NCBI RefSeq assembly: GCF_023715895.1
Contig: NZ_JAMBOO010000001.1
Location: 310,001 to 374,000 of the forward strand
Reading direction: 5' to 3'
Source of the DNA: Domibacillus indicus
GTDB lineage: Bacteria; Bacillota; Bacilli; Bacillales; Domibacillaceae
Length of the DNA: 64,000 bases
Every line of letters starts with the position of its first letter. Positions within the stretch are counted from its first letter, which is position 1. Shown here piece after piece: positions 19,136-27,547 of the stretch. The position numbers and the translations under genes are program-made. Under the pieces are notes generated by a model that was given only the letters and a program-made list of their open reading frames with translations, ran no database searches and was not told where the DNA came from.

Positions 19136-19306
19136 ATGGATTCTATGCTGAAAAAGAAGTTTGCGGCCGGCGGAATGACCATGTTTTTAATGATGGGCGC
19201 TTTAGCAGGCTGCGGCGGTTCTGAGGAAGAAACGGATACTGATACAGACACCGAGGAAATGGAAACAGAAGAAACAGAGATGGAAGATGAAGAAGAAAGC
19301 AATTAA
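19136..19306 (+). CDS. Small acidic lipoprotein, unknown
   Basis: 56 aa. A lipoprotein signal (KKKFAAGGMTMFLMMGALAG-C, lipobox LAGC) precedes a mature chain made almost wholly of Glu, Asp and Thr with Met (ETDTDTDTEEMETEETEMED), so a strongly anionic tail on the outer face of the membrane. The ATG is preceded by AAGGAGGAG. No family recognised; metal or cation binding is a guess based only on charge. It is followed by its own terminator. Confidence 0.75.
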   Translation: MDSMLKKKFAAGGMTMFLMMGALAGCGGSEEETDTDTDTEEMETEETEMEDEEESN

Positions 19307-19315
19307 CGTAAATAA

Positions 19316-19344
19316 AAGCCCGGACTTCTATCTGGTCCGGGTTT
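19316..19344 (+). terminator. Terminator after acidic lipoprotein
   Basis: CCCGGAC and GTCCGGG stem extended by A-T pairs, ending in TTT. Confidence 0.7.
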
Positions 19345-19429
19345 GACTGTGTGTTTGGAATTTTCCTCGAAAATAAACGGGTAATCCAATGCTATACGTA
19401 TGTTATTTTAAATGGTTTCATTTCAACAT

Positions 19430-19457
19430 AAAAAATGGGCAGCCATTACGGCTGCCC
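19430..19457 (-). terminator. Terminator after RsbR-like gene
   Basis: GGGCAGCC and GGCTGCCC stem with a 5-nt loop; T-rich on the minus strand. Confidence 0.8.
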
Positions 19458-19464
19458 GTTTTGC

Positions 19465-20328
19465 TTATTTTCCAACTCCAAGATACGTAAGTGCCTGCGG
19501 AAGGCCGTGAAATGTTTCAAGCCGGCTGAAATCCAAACCTAACTGAATTGCTGTCTGTGCTGTTTCCGGCCGCATGCCGGATACAACCGTTTGAATACCA
19601 AGGAGCTGCAGCGACTGGGTTAAGCCAAACAATTGATTGGCCACAAAGGTGTCAATCACTTTCATGCCGGAAAAGTCTATCACCAAATGCCCTACTTGCT
19701 GTTTGGCACATTTTACGGGGATGGATTCCAGCAAAGACTTCGCTCTTTTTTCATCCATCGCACCGATCAAAGGCAAAATAGCAATTCTTTTGGAAACCGG
19801 GATCACCGGCGCATCTATCTCCTCAATCAGCTGCTCCTGGCCCTGCAGACGGCTGCGGGTTAAATAATAGTAACGGGTAGAAAACTCAATGACCAACGTA
19901 TCTAAAATGGAATGATATACAGCACTCCAGTTTAAAATATCTTTCTTATCGACGTCTTCTTTCTCTAAACTGTATTGTGTGATAAAGTCCCAGATGAGGT
20001 TTCTTGTTTTGTTAAGCGCCGCAATGACTTCATAAATGGGTGTGTCCCACTCAAGGCGGGTGTTCACCACAATCTCGGTCCATTCCTTCAAATTTTGTTC
20101 AAACAATGTTTGATCCGGCAAAAAACCGCTTGCGATCGTATGAATGGTAAAAAGATGCTGTTCTTTTAATTCTTTTTGAATCACAGAGCCGGCATTTTTT
20201 GCGTAAACAGACCTATCTGTTTTTTGTCTGGCTTCAAACCATTTTTTGCTTATATCAGCCGCATTCAAACGGATTGCTTCATAAAGAGCCTGGTCTTTTT
20301 TCTCCAATTCTTTTTCCTCCATCGCCAT
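19465..20328 (-). CDS. RsbR-family stressosome protein (STAS domain)
   Basis: 287 aa. An N-terminal globin-like sensory half (residues about 1-150, helical) is joined to a C-terminal STAS domain (about 170-285). The conserved Asp-Thr at about 226-227 (MKVIDTFVA) corresponds to the RsbT-phosphorylated threonine of RsbR paralogues, which scaffold the stressosome controlling sigma-B. Which B. subtilis paralogue (RsbRA-RD) is closest cannot be told. Stands alone; no rsb genes adjoin. Start ATG 20328 has only a weak AAGAAAG site. Confidence 0.85.
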   Translation of the reverse strand: MAMEEKELEKKDQALYEAIRLNAADISKKWFEARQKTDRSVYAKNAGSVIQKELKEQHLFTIHTIASGFLPDQTLFEQNLKEWTEIVVNTRLEWDTPIYEVIAALNKTRNLIWDFITQYSLEKEDVDKKDILNWSAVYHSILDTLVIEFSTRYYYLTRSRLQGQEQLIEEIDAPVIPVSKRIAILPLIGAMDEKRAKSLLESIPVKCAKQQVGHLVIDFSGMKVIDTFVANQLFGLTQSLQLLGIQTVVSGMRPETAQTAIQLGLDFSRLETFHGLPQALTYLGVGK

Positions 20329-20446
20329 GTTCTTTCTTCTTATTTATTATACCGCTTTCCCCACTCAAAGAAACGATAAAACCAAGTCAAAAAAAGACGG
20401 ATGCGGATGCTCATATGCTATACTGAAACAAGAGAGGCGGATGAAC

Positions 20447-20770
20447 ATGGAAATCACCATTACACCGGCTGCGGTCGAAAAAATACATGTACTAAAAAAC
20501 CGGGAGAACGGTATATTAAAGCTAAAATGGGATACAGAAGGAAACGGATGTGTGCTAAACGGCATTCCAACGCTTTGGTATGTGGATGAAGCTGATTCAG
20601 ATCACGACGTGCTGCTTCAAACAAATGCGATGCCGATTTTAGTGGAAAAGCCGAAGATGGTTTTTTACGACGAAGCTGTTAAAATTGATTTTTCTCAGGA
20701 AGCCAACACATTTCAGCTGAAAAGCGCAAATCAAATGCTGAACGGCAGAATGGCTTTTCGCAATAAATAA
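20447..20770 (+). CDS. Iron-sulfur biosynthesis-type (HesB/YqkB-like) protein
   Basis: About 107 aa, beginning MEITITPAAVEKIHVLKN, typical of the A-type Fe-S carrier fold (Fe-S_biosyn domain) as in the YqkB branch. Only one cysteine (EGNGC) is present, unlike classical IscA with three, so cluster binding is not assured. I prefer the ATG at 20447 (nine nt after GAGAGG) over 20441. Bidirectional terminator downstream. Confidence 0.75.
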   Translation: MEITITPAAVEKIHVLKNRENGILKLKWDTEGNGCVLNGIPTLWYVDEADSDHDVLLQTNAMPILVEKPKMVFYDEAVKIDFSQEANTFQLKSANQMLNGRMAFRNK

Positions 20771-20802
20771 AAAAAGCGGCTGCTTCGGCAGGCCGCTTTT
20801 TA
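20771..20802. terminator. Bidirectional terminator
   Basis: AAAAAGCGGC stem with TTCG loop (TGC-TTCG-GCA inside) and complementary GCCGCTTTTT, one bulged G. Serves the convergent YqkB-like and phosphoesterase genes. Confidence 0.85.
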
Positions 20803-21627
20803 TTTTGCTTGTTTGAGGGTCACGACGACGATTTCTGGACGGTTAAAGATACGCTGTGGAGCCAGACTGTTGCCCAGCCCCCGATTGACCACCATTGTAG
20901 AAGAGCCAAGCATATGGGCGCCGGCCGTATAAGAAGGAAAAAAACCCTGCCCCGGGGCAAATAAGCCGCCTACAAAAGGCAGCCGCACCTGGCCGCCGTG
21001 CGCATGCCCTGTAAAAATCAAGTCCATTCGAGCCCCAGCATAAAAAGAAAAAAGCTCAGGACGATGGGAAAGCAAAACGGTATACTGATCCCGCTGTTTA
21101 ATGCTCTGTTTTGCTTGCTGTATGGCTTCACTCGTTTCAATCCTAGTCGGATCATCAATCCCCACAAGATTGATCGCTTCTCCGCCCCGCTGGATAACCA
21201 TACTTTCATTTTGAAGTACGTGAACCCCCATTTTTTGCAGCCGATCTTTTTTTGCTGCAAAGTCCCCTTCCTCATGATTACCGGTAACAAAATAAACGGG
21301 TGCAATGTTGACCATTTTCTTCATCAAATCGTAGCCCGCTGCTTCGCCGCCCCGCCTGAGATCAATTAAGTCGCCTGTATATACAATGATATCCGGTTTT
21401 TCCCGTTTCACCTTTTCGGCAAGCACTTGCTGATGTTCTCCAAATGATTTGCTGTGCAGGTCTGACAACTGTACAATCCGGTATCCACTAAAGGCAGCTG
21501 GAATTTTTTCCGATTGTACTTGTAGTGCCGTAACAGTTAAGACATTATTTTGTATGTAGAAAAACAGCCCCAGCAGGACGAGAAAAAGAAACAAAAGAAT
21601 AAGACGCTTGCTATTTCGCCGCTTCAC
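20800..21627 (-). CDS. Metallophosphoesterase, membrane-anchored
   Basis: 275 aa. An N-terminal transmembrane anchor (RLILLFLFLVLLGLFFYI) is followed by a calcineurin-like phosphoesterase with all metal motifs: QLSDLH, YTGDLID, TGNHEEGD, LLSHRPE and GHAHGGQ. YkuE/YaeI-like enzymes of this class act on phospholipid or nucleotide substrates; none can be assigned here. The GTG start overlaps the GNAT gene upstream by 17 nt, so the two are co-translated. Confidence 0.87.
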   Translation of the reverse strand: MKRRNSKRLILLFLFLVLLGLFFYIQNNVLTVTALQVQSEKIPAAFSGYRIVQLSDLHSKSFGEHQQVLAEKVKREKPDIIVYTGDLIDLRRGGEAAGYDLMKKMVNIAPVYFVTGNHEEGDFAAKKDRLQKMGVHVLQNESMVIQRGGEAINLVGIDDPTRIETSEAIQQAKQSIKQRDQYTVLLSHRPELFSFYAGARMDLIFTGHAHGGQVRLPFVGGLFAPGQGFFPSYTAGAHMLGSSTMVVNRGLGNSLAPQRIFNRPEIVVVTLKQAK

Positions 21628-22156
21628 GTTCGTCTCTCTCCTTCCATTCTTCCTCCAGCAGGCTCATTTCCCAGAGACTCCAATATTCCTGCCCGAACTT
21701 GCGTACATCGCGAAGCAGCCCTTCTTTTTGAAAGCCCACTTTTTCATAGCAGGCAATCGCTGCTTGATTAAAATCAAAGACTCCAAGACTGACACGATGC
21801 ATTTTAAAGGTACAAAAAGCAAGCTCGACTGCTGCTTCAATCAAGCTGGCACCGAGGCCACGGCCGCGCATAGATTCGTCACCGATCAGAACTTTTCCAA
21901 TCCGCGCAGAGTCATTGCGCCGGTCGAGTTTTAATGAAAGATGTCCAACCACCTTCCCCGTTTTCTGCTCAACGGCCTTGAAAACAAAGGTATCTGCGGT
22001 TGGCTGATTGGCTTCTTTTATGTATTGTTCAAGCTGATAAACATGAAGCGGAAACTCAAAAGAAGAACCCGCCCACTGAATCATAAAAGCCTCACTTGGA
22101 ATCCATTGCATCAGTGTTCCGAAATCTTCCCGTGTAAAATGCGCAAGTTCAATCAT
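21611..22156 (-). CDS. GNAT family N-acetyltransferase (RimJ/RimL type)
   Basis: 181 aa. Acetyl-CoA loop at GDESMRGRGLGASLIEAA and the RimJ-like motif FDFNQAAIACYEKVGFQKEG. Probably acetylates a small molecule or a protein N terminus; substrate unknown. ATG after a GGGGG site. Its end overlaps the phosphoesterase start by 17 nt. Confidence 0.85.
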   Translation of the reverse strand: MIELAHFTREDFGTLMQWIPSEAFMIQWAGSSFEFPLHVYQLEQYIKEANQPTADTFVFKAVEQKTGKVVGHLSLKLDRRNDSARIGKVLIGDESMRGRGLGASLIEAAVELAFCTFKMHRVSLGVFDFNQAAIACYEKVGFQKEGLLRDVRKFGQEYWSLWEMSLLEEEWKERDEREAAK

Positions 22157-22254
22157 TTAATGCCCCCTGTCCACCACATACTCCAATCTGTCATCATCGT
22201 AACCCAATCATAGAATGGACGTTTAAAGCCAAATGCTCCTCAAAATGCAGAGAA

Positions 22255-22285
22255 TGAAAAAAGCGGGCTTCCCAGCAAAGCCCGC
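22255..22285 (-). terminator. Terminator after DinB gene
   Basis: GCGGGCTT and AAGCCCGC stem; TTTTTTC follows on the minus strand. Confidence 0.8.
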
Positions 22286-22293
22286 CTTTTCAC

Positions 22294-22758
22294 CTACAAT
22301 ACACGCTTAATTGACTTAATCGTTTCAGAGTGAAGCCCCTCATGGTAAAGACTGTATGTCAGCATTTCTTCAACAGACAAAAGTGTTAAGCCGGCTGAGG
22401 TGGTAAATGGCTCAGCAAGCGGATGTGGCAGGCGGTGTGCTGTCTGCCGCTTGATGCGTTCTGTCTGATCTTTTAAAAGCGCACGCAGTTCATCCATTTT
22501 CGGCACTCCGCCCTGCCAGTCGGCTGGCTTTGTACCGCGTCCAAACCAGCTGTTAAACTCATCCGGCATCATCATTTTATCACCGGTAAAATGGAAGCCG
22601 AACCGCTCTTGTACCAAATAAATGTGTCCGAGATTCCACTTAATATTGTTATTGAATCCAACTGGCACAAGATGCGAGGTTTCTTCATCAATTCCTTCTA
22701 CTTCTTTGAGTGTCAGCGTTCGAACAAATGCTAACTGGTTCAATAAAAAATGACCCAT
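22294..22758 (-). CDS. DinB family protein
   Basis: 154-aa four-helix-bundle protein of the DinB/YfiT metal-dependent superfamily. The three-His metal site is visible as WNLGHIY near residue 46 and YHEGLHSE near the C terminus. Members include thiol S-transferases (bacillithiol-dependent), but the role here is open. I prefer the second ATG (22758), eight nt after GGAG, to the first at 22764. Confidence 0.82.
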   Translation of the reverse strand: MGHFLLNQLAFVRTLTLKEVEGIDEETSHLVPVGFNNNIKWNLGHIYLVQERFGFHFTGDKMMMPDEFNSWFGRGTKPADWQGGVPKMDELRALLKDQTERIKRQTAHRLPHPLAEPFTTSAGLTLLSVEEMLTYSLYHEGLHSETIKSIKRVL

Positions 22759-22784
22759 GCCCATTTCTCCTTTTTACTGCTGTT

Positions 22785-23180
22785 TTATTTTTTACGCGGA
22801 ATGAGGAAAGCTTTATCTACCCGTTCATAGCCCTGCTTCGGATAAAAACCGATCGCTTCCGGCGCGGACAGGAGCACAAGCGCCACTTCATCGCTCAGCT
22901 CCGCTTTTACTTGTTTTAAAAGCGCCGCACCGATTCCCTGTCCTTGATGCTCTTTTTTAACGGCCAAATCAGAAATATAAGCACAATACGAAAAATCCGT
23001 AAGTACACGCGCGATTCCAATCAGTTCCTGCTCCTGCCATGCTTCGGCTATCAGATCCGCATGGTCAATCATTTTCTGCAGACGAAGCAGATCGTCTGCC
23101 GGGCGGCGAATACCAGAGGATTGAAAAACCTCGGCCAGCTGAGCAGCCATAATGCCCGTGTTCAGTCGATATGTAACCAT
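22785..23180 (-). CDS. GNAT family N-acetyltransferase
   Basis: 131 aa with the acetyl-CoA loop VKKEHQGQGIGAALLKQV and a C-terminal FYPKQGYERVD typical of small GNATs. Long upstream extension to 23327 is open but unlikely to be coding: the ATG at 23180 starts the normal domain (MVTYRLNTG) and has a GGAAGG site. It ends 27 nt before the DinB gene, so the two probably form one unit. Confidence 0.83.
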   Translation of the reverse strand: MVTYRLNTGIMAAQLAEVFQSSGIRRPADDLLRLQKMIDHADLIAEAWQEQELIGIARVLTDFSYCAYISDLAVKKEHQGQGIGAALLKQVKAELSDEVALVLLSAPEAIGFYPKQGYERVDKAFLIPRKK

Positions 23181-23636
23181 GTTAAAAGCCTTCCTTCCCG
23201 CCTTCGTCATCTTTTCTTGTTCTACATTATAATCTTTTATACACGTTTTTCCAATTAAAAGAAAAAAGCTGTCTCGTATAAAGACAGCTTCAGACTGTAG
23301 ACAAACTATATGGATGACCGTGCACATGAATGGGATGGATCGGCGGCGTCCAGGTTGTATAGGGCTAATAAGGTCGTATTTTTCTTTTTAAAAAAGAAAA
23401 AATGTCTATTCGGTCCTTGCTTATGGATCTTTCACACCACTTAGTGAAGCCTGGCGGACGAAGACTCCTGCGGGAAGTACAGTGAGTCGGGAGACCCCGC
23501 AGGCACAGCCGAGGAGGCTCCCGCACTGCCCGCGGAACGCGAAGTCCGGCAGGCTTCACTTATCGGCTCTTTCTTAATAGCGAAAGACTTTGTCTACACA
23601 CTGAGACTGCCGACTTTGTCGACAGCCTCAGCTTTT
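23181..23636. repeat. Dispersed repeat element, copy 1
   Basis: Non-coding, about 375 bp (23262-23637). The ends are inverted: AAAAAAGCTG hairpin then CTTCAGACTGTAGACAAA on the left, and on the right GTCGACAGCCTCAGCTTTTTT. Inside, TGTAGACAAA (23296-23305) is exactly complementary to TTTGTCTACA (23589-23598). The core 23441-23562 is a GC-rich imperfect palindrome whose 19-bp arms (GTGAAGCCTGGCGGAC and complement) match 18 of 19. Cores of this type (CTCCTGCGGG, GACCCCGCAGG, GAGGAGGCTCCCGC) are familiar as dispersed intergenic repeats in Bacillaceae. Both ends carry hairpins with outward T-runs, so the element may also work as a terminator. Confidence 0.75.
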
Positions 23637-24947
23637 TTACATCGTCTGTTCTGCTTTTTCTAATAGATTTGTAGTCAGCTTTGACAAGCCCTCGGTTGTC
23701 TGGCTGACTTCCTGTATGGAAAGAACAATTTGATCCAGATCTTCTTTGTTGCGGCCAAACATCGTTAAGTAATTTTCCATTTCCATTTTAACTGTTGCCA
23801 GGCCGCCCTTTACTTGCTGCAGCTTCAACTGCGACTGTTCGTTTGATTGATTCACGTCTTCCATCTCACTGACAAGCCGGGTAATATTCATGTTGTTTTG
23901 AACGATTAATTCGTTGATGCTGCTGCTCATTACTTTTGAATGTTCGGCAAGCTTGCGCACTTCACTGGCAACAACGGAGAACCCTTTGCCATGCTCTCCT
24001 GCACGCGCAGCTTCAATGGATGCATTCAGCGCAAGCAAATTGGTTTGATCGGCAATGTCCTCTATCCCTTTTGTAATGCCAATGATTTCTTCTGAAGCTT
24101 GTTTTAATTCACTAATCCCCGTTAGGGAAGCACTTACTTTCTTTGTTGACTGCTTAAACTGCCCTTCCATCTCTTCCATCTGCTTTTCGTTCTGAAGTGT
24201 TAAACCGACCAGGTTTTTACTATTTTTTTCGGTTTGGTCTGTTTCCTTTAACACCTGCGCAGCCCGGGAGCTTGTATCCAAAATGGCTGCTTCTGTTTGT
24301 TCAACCGATGCCGCTACTTCCTGGCTGACTGAAACAATCTCCTGCTGCAGTATGTGTTTCGCCTCGGTTGCCCGGTGTACTTCATCCATCCGCACATTCA
24401 TGTAGTGATCAATGACCATTTGAGCATCCAAGTTCATGGCGTGTGTAATCGCTTGAATCGTTTGAGACAACACTTCCGGCTCGTGCTGATAATGCTCAAC
24501 GATTTTAGGAATGATTAACGTGCTGAACGCGGAGTAAGAAGCAATAAACCATGTAACCGGGACTGAAAACCGGCTGTGAGTCTGCCCCATCTGCTTGCGC
24601 ATGTTTAAAATTAAAAATGACTCATCGATTTTGCCGGTCAGCAGGCTGCCAAAGTAATCGCCAAACACCCGTTTTAACCGTTCCCGGCTTGAATGATCCT
24701 GTGCAATTTTAGCCATTTCCGGGCTTTTCACCAAATGATCAAGTACATTTTCCAGTACGTCATCCAAAATAGCGTTCATAACCGGAGCCATTTGTCTGAG
24801 CATATCCACCTGCTCCTGCGTATAGCCCATATAGTAAAGGCGACGAGCTAAACGATCATCGGGCGAGACGGCAATCCTCGACTTGTCTGGAAATTGTACA
24901 GACGCTTTAAACTCTTTTACTTGTTTATCTTTAAGGAAAGGAAACAT
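23637..24947 (-). CDS. hemAT: Heme-based aerotactic transducer
   Basis: 436-aa soluble methyl-accepting protein: an N-terminal globin-coupled sensor (residues about 1-180) with the proximal heme His at about 124 (GQTHSRF), followed by a coiled-coil signalling domain with the highly conserved hairpin [19 protein letters not shown] at about 300-318. It senses O2 and signals to CheA/CheW in B. subtilis. ATG 24947 follows GGAGG by six nt; that ribosome site is one arm of a 10-bp inverted repeat. Confidence 0.94.
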   Translation of the reverse strand: MFPFLKDKQVKEFKASVQFPDKSRIAVSPDDRLARRLYYMGYTQEQVDMLRQMAPVMNAILDDVLENVLDHLVKSPEMAKIAQDHSSRERLKRVFGDYFGSLLTGKIDESFLILNMRKQMGQTHSRFSVPVTWFIASYSAFSTLIIPKIVEHYQHEPEVLSQTIQAITHAMNLDAQMVIDHYMNVRMDEVHRATEAKHILQQEIVSVSQEVAASVEQTEAAILDTSSRAAQVLKETDQTEKNSKNLVGLTLQNEKQMEEMEGQFKQSTKKVSASLTGISELKQASEEIIGITKGIEDIADQTNLLALNASIEAARAGEHGKGFSVVASEVRKLAEHSKVMSSSINELIVQNNMNITRLVSEMEDVNQSNEQSQLKLQQVKGGLATVKMEMENYLTMFGRNKEDLDQIVLSIQEVSQTTEGLSKLTTNLLEKAEQTM

Positions 24948-24950
24948 CGT

Positions 24951-24998
24951 GATCCTCCATATTCTATAAGGTACGTTTTCTTTTTATTATGGAGGATC
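24951..24998 (-). promoter_or_regulatory. Inverted repeat covering the hemAT ribosome site
   Basis: GATCCTCCAT (24951-24960) and ATGGAGGATC (24989-24998) are perfect 10-bp arms. One arm contains the hemAT Shine-Dalgarno. If both arms are transcribed the site would be masked; but a plausible promoter (TTGAAA, 18 nt, CATAAT on the minus strand, 24986-25015) would leave the distal arm outside the mRNA, making it a DNA-level dyad instead. Confidence 0.5.
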
Positions 24999-25076
24999 GC
25001 GATAGGTCTTTTCAAGTACAAGTGTGCTCCAGATAAGTCTTTTGACACCCATCATCCTGTATATGCATTCAGGAAT

Positions 25077-27050
25077 TTATTCCTCTTTTTTCTTCCATAG
25101 AGCAGATTTCACTTCTCCTTCAACAAAAGAAGGAGCTTTAATGCCAAGAAGGTTATACACATTCGGAGCTAGATCGAGCGTGGATACTTTCCCAATCGTG
25201 CTTCCTTCTTTAAATAAAGGCCCTGTTGCCATAAAGACGGGGCGCAAATCCTGTTTGGTCGAGTTTCCACCGTGTGTGCCTAATTCAACTGATGGCTTGC
25301 TGAAACGGCTCGTACCGTTTGCCATCATGTATCCCGGTGCACCAATCAACAAAATATCTCCAGCATGAGCATGGCCAAGCGGTTTTTTCTCCATATCCTC
25401 AGATGACAGAACCGTTTCATATGGATGAATCGTTTCTTTTAAACCCGCTTCCCATATTCCTTTCATACTTGCTTCCGGCAGCTTTGACAGCTCTTCTTTT
25501 TCTTTGCCGGAAAGAACAGCTTCAAAGCCGAGCTCCAGCATATCATTTCGATTTTTCTGCTTTATTTCTGCTGTCTTGAATGCGTTGATGGCCTGGCGCT
25601 TCACATCGTCAAACTCATCTTTTTCTACAATGCCTTTTTTCTCGGTTGCTTTGGCATTAATATATACATGGGCAGCTGAGCCGCTCGGTACGGCATATGC
25701 TTTCGTTTTGGAGTAATCAATCGTGCCGTCTTCGTTTGTTTTAAGAAGGCCCGCTTTCTTCAGTACGGCATTCGGCTCAAGCATCGTGTGTGCCGCTTCC
25801 ATTCCATGATCTGATACGACAAATAAATGGTCATTGTCATCCATGGCTTCCACTGTTTTGCCAACTGTATCATCTGCCAGCTGATACGCCCATTTGATAT
25901 ACGCTTCATAACGGTCTGCTTTTTTCTTCGTATAACCCGGCTGGCGCGGATCCGTCAGCGTATATTTATGCTCCTCATGATCAATCTGGGGACCATAAAA
26001 AAACAGTGCATCAGGCTTATACGTGTCTTTTATATAAAGAGACACATCGGTGATCCATGTATCGAACCGGGCACTGATTTGCTCATATTCTTCGCGGGTA
26101 ATCCATTTTTTCTTCAACGCATCATCCTCAGACTCAACGGGAAAAAAGCCAAACTGCTCTGTAATGCCGGCTTCAAATCCGGCCGGTCCGCTAAACAGGC
26201 CGGATGTAACGGCTGTTTTAAAAAACGGTACCGGCTCTGTTAAATCCGTTGTTTCTCCTTTTACCTTGAAGGTAAAGCCGGCATGCTCCCCTTTGTCCAT
26301 TGTCAGCGGGACTGTGCCCCATTCATCGCGCTTTGCACGTCCGTCTTCTGCGTTTATCTGCTTGTCCTCAGAAACGGTAAACTGATCGTAGTTTACACGT
26401 CCGTCATCCGTTGTATCGACTGCGAGAACAAACAATGTTCGGTTTTTAGCCCTTTTCAGCTTCAGCGGCAGGGCAGCTTCCTGCGGCGGACTAAAACTTT
26501 TTGGTGCCCCTTTCCAGCCCGGTGCCTCCTTGAACGAAAGCTCGTTTAAGCTGGCTTTTGCCCAGGTATCTCCATAGAAAACAGAGTAATCCGCCGTCTG
26601 GTTTTTCGTTTCTGGATTGGCTCCTGGAAATGCGACGGTCGCCGTTGTTTTCCCCTGCCGGCTTGCTTCGCTCCAAATCGGGGATACATGAATGGTTGTA
26701 TGAAAGGCATCGTCTTTATTATTGAACTTTTTTTCGGGATCGTGGAACTGATTGCTGACAATGCCTGTTTTATCCGGAGTGGCGCCCGTTGAGAGAGCGG
26801 CATGAGATGGGGCCGTTAAGGACGGTACAATCGTTTCCGGCTTCTTTGCCCACACTCCTTTTTCGATCAGCGCCTCCATATTTGGCAGGTCACCCGCTTT
26901 TATGTATTTTTCCGTTAAATCCTGACGCATGCCATCAAAAGAAATCACGATGATATCCTGGTCTTTTGATTGGGTCCCTGTTTTTGCCTGAGCCGAAAAA
27001 GGATTCAGGCAAATCGACAGCCCGGCCGCTAACAGCAACAACTTCTTCAT
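25077..27050 (-). CDS. Exported alkaline-phosphatase superfamily enzyme (phosphodiesterase/pyrophosphatase type)
   Basis: 657 aa with a signal peptide (KKLLLLAAGLSICLNPFSAQA). The type I phosphodiesterase / nucleotide pyrophosphatase fold is shown by metal and nucleophile motifs: SFDGMRQD (Asp about 39), VPSLTAPSHAAL (Thr nucleophile about 79), GPQIDHEEH, VSDHGME, and a C-terminal LGTHGGNS. An insert of about 150 residues after WGTVPLT is longer than in minimal family members. Start ATG 27050 behind AAGAGG; the longer frame to 27137 adds no signal. Acts outside the membrane; substrate unknown. Confidence 0.87.
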   Translation of the reverse strand: MKKLLLLAAGLSICLNPFSAQAKTGTQSKDQDIIVISFDGMRQDLTEKYIKAGDLPNMEALIEKGVWAKKPETIVPSLTAPSHAALSTGATPDKTGIVSNQFHDPEKKFNNKDDAFHTTIHVSPIWSEASRQGKTTATVAFPGANPETKNQTADYSVFYGDTWAKASLNELSFKEAPGWKGAPKSFSPPQEAALPLKLKRAKNRTLFVLAVDTTDDGRVNYDQFTVSEDKQINAEDGRAKRDEWGTVPLTMDKGEHAGFTFKVKGETTDLTEPVPFFKTAVTSGLFSGPAGFEAGITEQFGFFPVESEDDALKKKWITREEYEQISARFDTWITDVSLYIKDTYKPDALFFYGPQIDHEEHKYTLTDPRQPGYTKKKADRYEAYIKWAYQLADDTVGKTVEAMDDNDHLFVVSDHGMEAAHTMLEPNAVLKKAGLLKTNEDGTIDYSKTKAYAVPSGSAAHVYINAKATEKKGIVEKDEFDDVKRQAINAFKTAEIKQKNRNDMLELGFEAVLSGKEKEELSKLPEASMKGIWEAGLKETIHPYETVLSSEDMEKKPLGHAHAGDILLIGAPGYMMANGTSRFSKPSVELGTHGGNSTKQDLRPVFMATGPLFKEGSTIGKVSTLDLAPNVYNLLGIKAPSFVEGEVKSALWKKKEE

Positions 27051-27217
27051 TTTTCCAGCCTCTTTTCTCTTCAAAAGTACGGTGTTCTTTACCCGAAAAG
27101 AAGGAGAAATAGGCCTGTTTCTTTTTGGCAGCTTCATCTTTCCGAAAGAGGTTCTATTTTTTATTGGAGCGGGTATACTGAAAATACTTTTATTCTACGA
27201 AGAAAGGTTTGATACGC

Positions 27218-27478
27218 ATGTTTGTTAAAACTGTTTACATAAGAAGCTTTACCCCGCAAACGGCTGTTCCACTTGTTCATTTAGCCAGCCAGTTCGTATC
27301 CGATATTTATCTTCATTATCAAAACCGGCACGTCAATATGAAATCGATTATGGGAGTGCTGGCACTTGGTTCACCCAATGGGGAAATGACACTTACAGCT
27401 AAAGGAATCGATGAATACGAGGCCATTAAAGCCATCGGAACAGCACTTGAACAAACAGAAACACGCCCCGCTTCATAG
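27218..27478 (+). CDS. HPr-like protein lacking the active-site histidine
   Basis: 86 aa of the PTS HPr fold. The regulatory-serine region NMKSIMGVLALG (Ser about 43, equivalent to HPr Ser46) is well conserved, but the phosphocarrier loop GLHARPA is replaced by SFTPQTAV, so His15 is Thr (about residue 12) and Arg17 is Gln. It therefore cannot carry phosphate from EI as HPr does. B. subtilis Crh, which has Gln at this position, is the closest logical parallel, but this loop is more divergent than in Crh. Start ATG after AGAAAGG. A weak terminator-like repeat overlaps the end. Confidence 0.8.
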   Translation: MFVKTVYIRSFTPQTAVPLVHLASQFVSDIYLHYQNRHVNMKSIMGVLALGSPNGEMTLTAKGIDEYEAIKAIGTALEQTETRPAS

Positions 27479-27547
27479 CAGGGCGCGTATTTTATGGGAA
27501 GATGGAATTGTATCAACCCGTCCTAACACCCTGACTCGTTTTTCTGT

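Noticed and set aside
23441-23562. Could the GC-rich palindrome be a CRISPR or rho-independent attenuator
   Set aside because: Single copy without spacer repeats; arms are long and imperfect, typical of dispersed intergenic repeats.
24986-25015. Sigma-D promoter for hemAT
   Set aside because: hemAT is sigma-D dependent in B. subtilis, but no GCCGATAT-like -10 was seen upstream; only a sigma-A-like pattern was found.
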